From NCBI RefSeq assembly GCF_048001765.1, contig NZ_CP181447.1:868001-932000 (forward strand): a stretch of DNA of 64,000 bases. The letters run 5' to 3'. The translations under genes and the position numbers were made by a program. Shown here in pieces: positions 26,089 to 34,099 of this stretch. Within the stretch, counting starts at the first letter, position 1. Each line of letters opens with the position of its first letter. Source of the DNA: Bombiscardovia asteroides_K (lineage in GTDB: Bacteria; Actinomycetota; Actinomycetes; Actinomycetales; Bifidobacteriaceae). The notes beneath the pieces are model-generated. The model searched no databases. It had not been told where the DNA came from and saw only the letters and a program-made list of their open reading frames with translations.

Positions 26089-28464
26089 ATGACAGCAGTT
26101 GAGACCAATACCGTCTCTCCCGCAGAGCTGCAAGCCAAGGCTTGGAAGGGCTTCAAGGGCGAGGACTGGAAGAAAGACATCGACGTTCGCGACTTCATTC
26201 AAAAGAACTACACTCCGTACACCGGTGATGAATCCTTCCTGGCGCCGGCTACGGAGAAGACCAAGTTCCTGTGGAACTACCTGGATGACAATTTCCTTGC
26301 CGTAGAGCGCAAGCAGCGCGTCTACGACGTGGACACCCACACTCCGGCGGGCATTGACGCCTTCCCGGCCGGATACATCGACGGCAAGCCTGCCGGCGAG
26401 ACCCAAGACGACGTGATCGTCGGCATGCAGACCGACGTTCCCTGCAAGCGCGCGATGATGCCCTACGGCGGCTGGCGCATGGTTGAGCAGGCCCTCAAGG
26501 AGGCCGGCAAGGAGCCCGACCCCGAGGTCAAGAAGATCTTCACCCGGTATCGCAAGACCCACAATGATGGCGTCTTCGACGTTTACACCAAGAGGATCAA
26601 GCTGGCCCGCCACAACAAGATTCTGACCGGTCTGCCCGATGCCTACGGCCGTGGCCGTATCATTGGCGATTACCGTCGTGTGGCCCTCTACGGCATCGAC
26701 GAGCTGATTGCCCGCAAGAAGGCCGACAAGGATTCGATTCCTTACCGCAACGACTTCACCGAGGAAGAGATCGAACACTGGATTCGCTTCCGCGAGGAGC
26801 ACGCCGAGCAGATCAAGGCTCTGAAGCAGCTGCTGACCCTGGGCAAGGAGTACGGCCTGGATCTGAGCCGTCCTGCCATGAACGCCAAGGAAGCTGTCCA
26901 GTGGACCTATATGGCCTACCTGGCCTCGGTCAAGAGCCAGGACGGCGCCGCCATGTCCATCGGCCGTCTGTCTGCCTTCTTCGACGTCTACTTCGAGCGT
27001 GATCTGGCCGCTGGCCTGATCGACGAGACCGATGCCCAGGAGATCATCGACAACATCGTGATGAAGCTGCGCATCGTGCGCTTCCTGCGGACCAAGGACT
27101 ACGACAACATCTTCTCGGGCGACCCCTACTGGGCCACCTGGTCCGACGCTGGTTTCGGCGACGACGGCAGGCCCATGGTCACCAAGACCTCCTTCCGTCT
27201 GCTGGCTACTCTGACCCTGGAGCACCTTGGACCCGGCCCCGAGCCCAACATCACCATCTTCTGGGATCCGAAGCTGCCTGAGGGCTACAAGCGCTTCTGC
27301 GCCCGTATCTCCATCGACACCTCCGCCATCCAGTACGAGTCCGACAAGGACATTCGCGCCCACTGGGGCGATGACGCTGCCATCGCCTGCTGCGTGTCCC
27401 CCATGAGGGTCGGTAAGCAGATGCAGTTCTTCGGCGCCCGTGTCAACTCCGCCAAGGCCCTGCTCTACGCTATGAACGGCGGCCGTGACGAGATGACCGG
27501 TATGCAGGTCATCGACAAGGACGTAATCAAGCCTGTCACCCCCAAGGAAGACGGTTCTCTGGACTTCCAGGAGGTCAAGGACAACTACGAGAAGGCCCTG
27601 GAGTGGCTGAGCGAGACCTACGTCGAGGCTCTGAACATCATCCACTACATGCACGATAAATACGACTACGAGTCCATTGAGATGGCCCTGCACGACAAGG
27701 AGGTCTACCGCACCCTGGGTTGCGGCATGTCCGGCCTGTCCATCGCCGCTGACTCCCTGTCGGCTATCAAGTACGCCAAGGTCTACCCGATCTACAACAA
27801 GGATGCCAAGGGCACCCCTGAGTATGTCGAGGGCGCTGACGACGACCTGATCGTCAACTACAAGACCGTTGGCGAGTTCCCGATCTACGGCAACGATGAT
27901 GATCGCGCCGACGACCTGGCCAAGTGGACCGTGTCCACCGTCATGGGCCAGATCAAGCGCCTGCCCGTCTACCGTGGCGCTGTGCCGACCCAGTCCATCC
28001 TGACCATCACCTCCAACGTGGAGTATGGCAAGAACACCGGGTCCTTCCCCTCCGGCCACAAGAAGGGCACCCCGTATGCTCCCGGTGCAAACCCCGAGAA
28101 CGGCATGGATTCGCACGGCATGCTGCCTTCGATGTTCTCCGTGGGCAAGATCGACTACGACGATGCTCTGGACGGCATTTCGCTGACCAACACGATCACC
28201 CCTGACGGCCTGGGCCGTGACGAGGATGAGCGCATCAACAACCTGGTGGGCATCCTGGATGCCGGCAACGGCCATGGGCTCTACCACGCCAACATCAACG
28301 TCCTGCGCAAGGAGCAGCTGGAGGATGCTGTCGAGCACCCCGAGAAGTACCCGCACCTGACCGTGCGTGTCTCGGGCTACGCCGTCAACTTCGTCAAGCT
28401 GACGCGCGAGCAGCAGCTCGACGTGATCTCCCGCACCTTCCACCAGGGCGCGGTGACCGACTGA
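26089..28464 (+). CDS. pflB: formate C-acetyltransferase (pyruvate formate-lyase)
   Basis: Cleaves pyruvate with CoA to acetyl-CoA and formate, a main branch of bifidobacterial fermentation. The 791-residue glycyl-radical enzyme has the adjacent catalytic cysteines Cys434-Cys435 (AIACCVSP) and the radical glycine Gly763 in RVSGYAVNF near the C-terminus. ATG chosen with AAGGAG 6 nt upstream. Codon choice is strongly biased to C-ending codons, consistent with high expression. The activating enzyme follows 99 bp downstream after a hairpin. Confidence 0.97.
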   Translation: MTAVETNTVSPAELQAKAWKGFKGEDWKKDIDVRDFIQKNYTPYTGDESFLAPATEKTKFLWNYLDDNFLAVERKQRVYDVDTHTPAGIDAFPAGYIDGKPAGETQDDVIVGMQTDVPCKRAMMPYGGWRMVEQALKEAGKEPDPEVKKIFTRYRKTHNDGVFDVYTKRIKLARHNKILTGLPDAYGRGRIIGDYRRVALYGIDELIARKKADKDSIPYRNDFTEEEIEHWIRFREEHAEQIKALKQLLTLGKEYGLDLSRPAMNAKEAVQWTYMAYLASVKSQDGAAMSIGRLSAFFDVYFERDLAAGLIDETDAQEIIDNIVMKLRIVRFLRTKDYDNIFSGDPYWATWSDAGFGDDGRPMVTKTSFRLLATLTLEHLGPGPEPNITIFWDPKLPEGYKRFCARISIDTSAIQYESDKDIRAHWGDDAAIACCVSPMRVGKQMQFFGARVNSAKALLYAMNGGRDEMTGMQVIDKDVIKPVTPKEDGSLDFQEVKDNYEKALEWLSETYVEALNIIHYMHDKYDYESIEMALHDKEVYRTLGCGMSGLSIAADSLSAIKYAKVYPIYNKDAKGTPEYVEGADDDLIVNYKTVGEFPIYGNDDDRADDLAKWTVSTVMGQIKRLPVYRGAVPTQSILTITSNVEYGKNTGSFPSGHKKGTPYAPGANPENGMDSHGMLPSMFSVGKIDYDDALDGISLTNTITPDGLGRDEDERINNLVGILDAGNGHGLYHANINVLRKEQLEDAVEHPEKYPHLTVRVSGYAVNFVKLTREQQLDVISRTFHQGAVTD

Positions 28465-28509
28465 TCGCCCTTGTGGCGATAGCCAACCGTCTATGAGACG
28501 GTGAATCAT

Positions 28510-28545
28510 GGGGCGGGGCGCACCAAGGCCCCGCCCCCTTTTCGT
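28510..28545 (+). terminator. GC-rich hairpin with T-rich tail between pflB and pflA
   Basis: GGGGCGGGGC (28510-28519) pairs perfectly with GCCCCGCCCC (28528-28537) around an 8-nt loop, then CCTTTTCGTCTTTTT follows. This is a good intrinsic terminator. Because pflA starts only 26 bp later, it should act as a partial terminator that lowers pflA relative to pflB. Confidence 0.8.
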
Positions 28546-28563
28546 CTTTTTCAGGAGGATCCG

Positions 28564-29445
28564 ATGACGGAGACCACCACCTTCCATACCACACAGCCGC
28601 ACATGCTCAAGGAATCCAAGGTCTACCAGAGCCAGACCCTGATGGGCGGCCTTTCGGGGTTCGAATCGCCTATTGGACTGGACCGGCACGACCGCATGAA
28701 TGCCCTGCGCACGGGCGACATCGGATTTGTTCACTCCTGGGACATCAACACCTCAGTGGACGGACCGGGCACAAGGATGACCGTCTTCATGAGCGGATGC
28801 CCCCTGCGCTGCCAGTACTGCCAGAATCCTGACACCTGGAAGATGCGCGACGGCCAGCCCGTCTACCTGCAGGCCATGATCGACAAGGTGGCCCGCTACC
28901 AGGACCTCTTCAAGAGCACGGGCGGAGGAATCACCTTCAGCGGCGGTGAGTCCATGATGCAGGCAGCCTTTGTCTCACGCGTCTTTCGCGCTGCCAAGGA
29001 GATGGGCGTCCACACATGCTTGGACACATCAGGTTTCCTCAATCGCAACTACACCGATGCCATGATTGACGATATCGACCTGTGCCTGCTGGATGTCAAA
29101 TCCGGCGACGAGGCCACCTACAAGAAGGTGACCGGTGGTACGCTGGCCCCCACAATCGAATTCGGCAAGCGTCTGGCTGCCCGCGGCAGCAAGATCTGGG
29201 TTCGCTTCGTGCTGGTGCCGGGGCTGACCGACTCCGAGGAGAACGTCGAGAATGTGGCTCGGGTGTGCGAACAGTTCAAGGATGCCATCGAGCACATTGA
29301 TGTGCTTCCCTTCCATCAGCTTGGACGGCCCAAGTGGCATGAGCTGCGCATTCCCTACCCGCTGGAGGATGCCAAAGGCCCTTCCGCGGCCCTGAAGGAT
29401 CGGGTCAAGAAGCAGCTGGAGGCCCATGGCTTCGTGGTCTACTGA
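28564..29445 (+). CDS. pflA: pyruvate formate-lyase activating enzyme
   Basis: A 293-residue radical-SAM protein that puts the glycyl radical on PflB. The iron-sulfur motif CPLRCQYC (Cys79, Cys83, Cys86; CxxxCxxC) follows VDGPGTRMTVFMSG, and GGGITFSGGESMMQ is the SAM-binding GGE region. The N-terminus is about 50 residues longer than in E. coli PflA and shows no extra cluster motif. AGGAGG 5 nt before the ATG fixes the start. It follows pflB and is followed by its own terminator. Confidence 0.95.
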   Translation: MTETTTFHTTQPHMLKESKVYQSQTLMGGLSGFESPIGLDRHDRMNALRTGDIGFVHSWDINTSVDGPGTRMTVFMSGCPLRCQYCQNPDTWKMRDGQPVYLQAMIDKVARYQDLFKSTGGGITFSGGESMMQAAFVSRVFRAAKEMGVHTCLDTSGFLNRNYTDAMIDDIDLCLLDVKSGDEATYKKVTGGTLAPTIEFGKRLAARGSKIWVRFVLVPGLTDSEENVENVARVCEQFKDAIEHIDVLPFHQLGRPKWHELRIPYPLEDAKGPSAALKDRVKKQLEAHGFVVY

Positions 29446-29504
29446 GGCGCAGAACTAGTTTGGTTCCCGGGTAGCCCAGGAACAATCAGAATAATTTTCT
29501 TATG

Positions 29505-29536
29505 ACTCCCCACGGCTAACACCGTGGGGAGTTTTG
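29505..29536 (+). terminator. intrinsic terminator after pflA
   Basis: ACTCCCCACGG (29505-29515) pairs perfectly with CCGTGGGGAGT (29522-29532) around CTAACA, followed by TTTG. It is 60 bp after the pflA stop and should end the pflBA transcript. Confidence 0.85.
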
Positions 29537-29569
29537 TCTGCTTGTGTGAAGGCCAGCCGGTCAATCAGC

Positions 29570-29649
29570 GAATGGCGGACTCGCTGAATGGCGGAATCAT
29601 TAAATGACTGGAACGTTGAATGACCGGCTTTATGAATGACCGATACTGT
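29570..29649. repeat. five tandem 16-bp degenerate repeats
   Basis: Five consecutive 16-bp units start at 29570, 29586, 29602, 29618 and 29634. Each begins GAATG or AAATG (unit 1 GAATGGCGGACTCGCT, unit 2 GAATGGCGGAATCATT, unit 4 GAATGACCGGCTTTAT). The first nine positions are well kept and the last six vary. The tract is non-coding, between the pflA terminator and the RNase D gene, and is AT-richer than its surroundings. Confidence 0.75.
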
Positions 29650-29713
29650 ACATCGATAAATTGCCGACAAGGCATGCTTGGCAAAGGTCTTCCAGTGGGT
29701 TGAGGGCATGGAC

Positions 29714-29753
29714 TATGCTTTCAGGCGTGTGTTTTCCGGGCCGGTCGGCCCGG
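29714..29753 (+). promoter_or_regulatory. candidate RNase D promoter and leader hairpin
   Basis: A -10-like TATGCT at 29714-29719 would start transcription near 29726. Ten bases later CCGGGCCG (29736-29743) faces CGGCCCGG (29746-29753) with only GT between, so the 5' leader would begin with a very stable GC hairpin. The promoter call is tentative; the inverted repeat is plainly seen. Confidence 0.45.
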
Positions 29754-29794
29754 TGTCGTGATGGAAGACAAACTACAAAAGAGGTTGAGCGCAG

Positions 29795-31081
29795 GTGACC
29801 ACGGAGCCTAAGACGCAGCTGCTTTCAGAGCCCGCCCAGGGTGTGCCGTCGGTCATTGACGATATGGCCGGGTACAGCCGGGCCTGTCGGATGCTGTCCC
29901 AGGGCAGCGGTGCACTGGCCGCGGATGCTGAACGGGCCTCGGGCTTCCGCTATGGCCACGACGACTACCTGGTCCAGTTCAAACGCCGGGGGGCGGGGAT
30001 ATTCCTGCTGGATCCGCCCGCTCTGATGCAGGCCGGCTGTGACTGGTCGGAATTCAATAAGGCTGTTGATGGGGCCCAATGGATCATTCATGACTCCCCT
30101 CAGGATCTGCCTGGCTTCTATGCATTGGGCATGAGGCCATCATCGCTCTTCGACACTGAGTTGGCGGCCAGGATGCTCAATTTAGGTCATTACGGCTTGT
30201 CTGCAGTGACAGCACATTACCTGGGGCTGACGCTGGCCAAGGAGCACTCTGCTGCGGACTGGTCCTATCGTCCACTGCCGCGTGATTGGCGCAATTACGC
30301 CGCCTTGGACGTGGAGCTGCTGGATCAGGTGCGAGTGCGCGAGCTGGAGGATCTGCGCCGTCACGGCAAGGATGAATGGGCCAGGCAGGAATTCGCCTGG
30401 CTGCTGGAGCGGTGCAAAATCCCCAAGCCGGAGCCTGAGCAGCCCTGGCGGCATATCTCGCATATCAACGCCCTGCACAATGACCGTCGAGGCCAGGCTG
30501 TGGCCCGTTCCCTGTGGACCACCCGAGACCAGCTGGCCCGCCGCTACGACATAGCTCCGACGCTGCTCCTGCCCGACAAGGCCATCATCGAGGCCGGCAG
30601 GCTCAAGCCCCACAACAACGCCCAATTCCGGGCCATCAGATCCCTGAACGAGAGGGTCAGGATCCACACCGGCGGCGAGCAGGACCGCATGTTCGAACGC
30701 TATGCGCCCATACAGCGCCGGGTCAGGCCCTCGGTCTGGAAACAGGCCATTCTGGAGGCACTGAGTCTGCCTACCGAAGAGCTACCGGTGCCTCCCAAGC
30801 CGCGAGGGGAGGAGACCAACGCCCCCAAGTCCATGCAGGCCTGGAGACGCCGCCATCCGGACCGGTTCGCCAGGCTGGAGGCAGCGCGCAAGGCAGTGAC
30901 TGAAGTGGGACACCGGACCAACACCCCCGACGAGATTCTGATTAAGCCCCGCTACTTGCGCAACCTCTGCTGGACAGACGAACCGGAGAAACGGGATGTG
31001 GCCGACTTCCTGCGTCAGGAGGGGGCCCGTCCCTGGCAGGTTTCGCTCCTGTCAGAGTCCCTGACTCGCGCTATTATGTAA
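29795..31081 (+). CDS. rnd: ribonuclease D / HRDC-domain 3'-5' exonuclease
   Basis: A 428-residue DEDDy exoribonuclease, expected to trim tRNA or other stable RNA 3' ends. Exo I is in ADAERASGFRYGHDDYLVQ (DAE), Exo II in IIHDSPQDLPGF, and Exo III in YAALDVELL (Tyr and Asp). HRDC-like helical domains follow (after about residue 215). The start is GTG with AGAGG about 10 nt upstream. The nearest gene downstream is tig, 49 bp away. Actinobacterial homologues have the same length. Confidence 0.88.
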   Translation: MTTEPKTQLLSEPAQGVPSVIDDMAGYSRACRMLSQGSGALAADAERASGFRYGHDDYLVQFKRRGAGIFLLDPPALMQAGCDWSEFNKAVDGAQWIIHDSPQDLPGFYALGMRPSSLFDTELAARMLNLGHYGLSAVTAHYLGLTLAKEHSAADWSYRPLPRDWRNYAALDVELLDQVRVRELEDLRRHGKDEWARQEFAWLLERCKIPKPEPEQPWRHISHINALHNDRRGQAVARSLWTTRDQLARRYDIAPTLLLPDKAIIEAGRLKPHNNAQFRAIRSLNERVRIHTGGEQDRMFERYAPIQRRVRPSVWKQAILEALSLPTEELPVPPKPRGEETNAPKSMQAWRRRHPDRFARLEAARKAVTEVGHRTNTPDEILIKPRYLRNLCWTDEPEKRDVADFLRQEGARPWQVSLLSESLTRAIM

Positions 31082-31130
31082 CGGTTGCCTTACTGGCAGA
31101 TCAAACGGTTTGGATGAATTGGAGCGCAGC

Positions 31131-32507
31131 GTGAAAATCAGCGTCAGAAACCTCGAGCCCACCAAGGTCAGGCTCACCATCACCGTCGATCCCGATGAGC
31201 TGAACCCCTACCTGGATCAGGCCCGTAAGGAGATCGGCAAGCAGGTGACCATCCCCGGCTTCCGCAAGGGCCATGTGCCCGGACCCATCATCGATCAGCG
31301 CGTGGGCTTTGCCAGCGTGGCGGGCGAGGCCGTCAACGCCGGCGTGCCCGAGCTCTACTCCAAGGCCCTGGAGGAGAAGCAGCTGCACGCCATGGCCCAG
31401 CCGCAGATCGACGTCAAGGACATTCCTTCCTCGGCCAAGGACGACACCAAGCTCAAGTTCACCGCCGAGGTGGAGATTCGTCCCAAGTTCGAGCTGCCCG
31501 ATATTGAGGGCATGGAGATTGAGGTCCCCAAGCCCGCCGTCACTGATGAGGACGTGGACAAGCGTCTGGACAACTTGCGTCAGCGCTTCGGCACCCTGGT
31601 CAGTGTGGATCGTCCCGCTTCCAAGGGCGACTACGCCAACATCGATCTGGATGCCGTCATCGACGGTGAGTCCGTGGACTCCCAGCAGGGGGTCAGCTAC
31701 GAGCTGGGCTCCAACACCATGCTGGACGGCCTGGATGAGGCCCTGGACGGGCTGTCCGCCGGGGAAGAGACCACCTTCGAGGGCACCCTGGAGGCCGGTG
31801 AGCACCAGGGCGAGAAGGCCCAGATCAAGGTCAAGGTCAACTCGGTCAAGGCCGAGGAGCTGCCCGACCTGGACGACGAGTTCGCCAAGGAGGCCTCGGA
31901 GTTCGAGACCCTGGAGGAGCTGCGCGAGGACGTGCGCAAGCAGTGCCAGGTGGATGCCGAGGGTCGGCAGGCCACTGATGCCCGCGATGCCTTCATCGCC
32001 AAGCTCCAGGACGGCCTGGACATCCCGGTGCCCAAGGGCATCAAGCAGTCCATGGTTACCGATCAGCTTAAGAACACCGGCAAGGATCCGGACAAGGCCA
32101 GCAAGGACGAGAAGGCCGAGGCCGAGGAGAGCGTGGAGAAGGAACTGCGCGACCAGATGACCCTGGACGCTCTGGCTGAGAAGCTGGGCATCACGGTCAG
32201 CCAGGCCGACGTGACCAACTTCCTGGCCTCCATCGCCCAGCAGTACGGCATGGATCCCAGCGCCTTCATCAACGGCATCGTCCGCAACGGCCAGCTGGGT
32301 TCGGCTGTGCAGGAGGTCGGCCGCTCCAAGGGCATGCTGGCCGGCATGCGGGCCGTCACCTTCAAGGATCCCGATGGCCAGGTGGTGGACCTGAGCCGCT
32401 TCCTGGGCGAGGATGAGCCTGAGGCCCAGGAGGAGCAGGACGAGAGTGTCCAGGCTGCCTCCGCCGCGGCTGAAGTGGCAGACCAGCTCTCCCAGGATCA
32501 GGAGTAG
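31131..32507 (+). CDS. tig: trigger factor
   Basis: Ribosome-associated chaperone and prolyl isomerase. The 458-residue protein has the ribosome-binding domain with the GFRKGHVP signature, an FKBP-type isomerase domain (about 150-240, GDYANIDLDAVIDG through ELGSNTMLDGLDEAL) and a helical C-terminal chaperone domain ending in an acidic Glu/Gln-rich tail. The GTG at 31131 has GGAG 6 nt upstream and gives the usual N-terminus (VKISVRNLEPTKV). It precedes clpP1-clpP2-clpX, the common bacterial order. Confidence 0.95.
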   Translation: MKISVRNLEPTKVRLTITVDPDELNPYLDQARKEIGKQVTIPGFRKGHVPGPIIDQRVGFASVAGEAVNAGVPELYSKALEEKQLHAMAQPQIDVKDIPSSAKDDTKLKFTAEVEIRPKFELPDIEGMEIEVPKPAVTDEDVDKRLDNLRQRFGTLVSVDRPASKGDYANIDLDAVIDGESVDSQQGVSYELGSNTMLDGLDEALDGLSAGEETTFEGTLEAGEHQGEKAQIKVKVNSVKAEELPDLDDEFAKEASEFETLEELREDVRKQCQVDAEGRQATDARDAFIAKLQDGLDIPVPKGIKQSMVTDQLKNTGKDPDKASKDEKAEAEESVEKELRDQMTLDALAEKLGITVSQADVTNFLASIAQQYGMDPSAFINGIVRNGQLGSAVQEVGRSKGMLAGMRAVTFKDPDGQVVDLSRFLGEDEPEAQEEQDESVQAASAAAEVADQLSQDQE

Positions 32508-32522
32508 CTTTCAAAGCAGCGA

Positions 32523-32566
32523 ACAGGGCCGTACCCAGTGGCGAAACAGCCTGGGTGCGGCCCTGT
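32523..32566 (+). terminator. hairpin between tig and clpP1
   Basis: ACAGGGCCG (32523-32531) and ACCCAG (32533-32538) pair with CTGGGT (32551-32556) and CGGCCCTGT (32558-32566), broken only by one unpaired base on each side. There is no T-run, so read-through into clpP1 is possible. Confidence 0.6.
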
Positions 32567-32656
32567 CGTAGCGGTTGCGCAAAGAGCGGAAAGACCGAGA
32601 CCGCGTCGATTGCGGGGGCTACTCTCAATACAGATACGTTTATCGAAGGAGACAGG

Positions 32657-33274
32657 GTGAACAACTCATTGGCAACCAGTCCCGTGATGGAGGAGGGGGA
32701 GGCCCCTACGCCGACCGATCCCATCTTCAACCGACTGCTCAAGGACAGGATCATCTGGCTGGGGGACGAGGTCAAGGACGCCAACGCCAACGTCATCTGC
32801 GCACAGATGCTGATGCTGGCAGCCGAGGATCCCAAGAAGGATATCTGGCTCTACATCAACTCACCTGGCGGATCCATTACGGCCGGCATGGCCATCTACG
32901 ACACCATGCAGCTGATTGAGCCGGACGTGGCCACGGTCGCGGTCGGCATGGCGGCATCCATGGGCCAGTTCCTGCTTTCCAGCGGGGCCAAGGGCAAGCG
33001 CTTTGTCACCTCCCATGCAAGGGTGCTCATGCATCAGCCCTCTGGCGGCGTCGGTGGCACAGCCACTGATGTCAGGATCAACGCCGAGCTGATCATGGAC
33101 ATGAAGCGCACGCTCTCCCAGCTGACGGCCGAGCAGACCGGCCACACCCTGGAGGAGATCTACCGGGACAACGAATACGATCACTGGTTCACGGCCCAGC
33201 AGGCCCTGGAGTACGGCTTTGTCGACCGGATCGTGACCACCCACGGCACTATGACCGCGGATCAAGGGAAGTGA
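32657..33274 (+). CDS. clpP1: ATP-dependent Clp protease proteolytic subunit 1
   Basis: A 205-residue serine peptidase forming the ClpP1P2 barrel that degrades substrates fed by ClpX or ClpC. Catalytic Ser101 (GMAASMGQF), His126 (MHQPSGG) and the Asp region before WFTAQQALEYGFVDRI are present. The GTG start has AAGGAG 5 nt upstream; a later ATG (VMEEGE) would shorten it by 10. It is followed 9 bp later by clpP2. In actinobacteria this operon is often controlled by ClgR. Confidence 0.95.
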   Translation: MNNSLATSPVMEEGEAPTPTDPIFNRLLKDRIIWLGDEVKDANANVICAQMLMLAAEDPKKDIWLYINSPGGSITAGMAIYDTMQLIEPDVATVAVGMAASMGQFLLSSGAKGKRFVTSHARVLMHQPSGGVGGTATDVRINAELIMDMKRTLSQLTAEQTGHTLEEIYRDNEYDHWFTAQQALEYGFVDRIVTTHGTMTADQGK

Positions 33275-33283
33275 GCACTCCAC

Positions 33284-33952
33284 ATGGCATCTGAAGAAGC
33301 GCAATTCGTAGCACGGGCCCGTCGACTGGCCGGCCCCCGCGGCCTGGCCTCCATGCCCACCGACCGCTATGTGCTGCCGCAGTTCGAGGAGCGGACCCCT
33401 TACGGCTACAAGCGTCAGGACCCCTACACCAGGCTCTTCGACGACAGGATCATCTTCATGGGCGTCCAGGTGGATGACACCTCCTCGGACGACATCATGG
33501 CCCAGCTGCTGGTTCTGGAGAGCCAGGACCCCAACCGCGACGTGATCATCTACATCAACTCGCCGGGGGGCTCCATGACAGCCATGACCGCTATCTATGA
33601 CACCATGCAGTACATCAAGCCCGATGTGCAGACCGTCTGCCTGGGCCAGGCTGCCTCGGCTGCCGCCGTTCTTCTGGCGGCCGGCACCAAGGGCAAGCGC
33701 CTGATTCTGCCCAACGCCCGTGTGCTCATCCACCAGCCGGCCATGGAGCAGGACTTCGGCAAGGCCACTGAGATCGAGATTCAGGCCAAGGAGATGCTGC
33801 GCATGCGCACCTGGCTGGAGGAGACTCTGGCCAAGCACACAGGCCAGGATGTGGAGAAGATCCGCAAGGACATCGAGGTGGACACCATTCTGACCGCCCA
33901 ACAGGCCAAGGATTACGGGATGGTGGACGAGGTCCTGGAGCACCGCAATTAG
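33284..33952 (+). CDS. clpP2: ATP-dependent Clp protease proteolytic subunit 2
   Basis: A 222-residue paralogue of ClpP1 with Ser125 (GQAASAAAVL) and His150 (LIHQPAME). A 40-residue N-terminal segment, probably propeptide, precedes the fold (RLAGPRGLASMPTDRY). In actinobacteria both subunits are needed for the active mixed tetradecamer. Co-transcribed with clpP1 and followed by a terminator before clpX. Confidence 0.95.
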   Translation: MASEEAQFVARARRLAGPRGLASMPTDRYVLPQFEERTPYGYKRQDPYTRLFDDRIIFMGVQVDDTSSDDIMAQLLVLESQDPNRDVIIYINSPGGSMTAMTAIYDTMQYIKPDVQTVCLGQAASAAAVLLAAGTKGKRLILPNARVLIHQPAMEQDFGKATEIEIQAKEMLRMRTWLEETLAKHTGQDVEKIRKDIEVDTILTAQQAKDYGMVDEVLEHRN

Positions 33953-33978
33953 CTCCGGTGACTGCACGCATGATTGAT

Positions 33979-34027
33979 CGTCCGGATGGCGGCGGGTCCC
34001 TTGGACTCACGGCCTCCGGACGTTTTT
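33979..34027 (+). terminator. terminator after clpP2
   Basis: CGTCCGGA (33979-33986) pairs with TCCGGACG (34015-34022) and TTTTT follows directly (34023-34027). The 28-nt loop is long but GC-rich. It separates clpP1P2 from clpX. Confidence 0.7.
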
Positions 34028-34099
34028 GGCATCATGGTTGATGCCAGTTAAAAGGTTTGATTTCGGCGATCCTCGGGGATTCTCCGGGAAGGGAGAGCC

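Noticed and set aside
26026..28734. 902-codon open frame on the minus strand opposite pflB
   Set aside because: It is a mirror of the strong codon bias of pflB; no ribosome-binding site and no recognisable protein.
29570..29649. CRISPR array
   Set aside because: Units are only 16 bp, contiguous and without unique spacers, and no cas gene is present.
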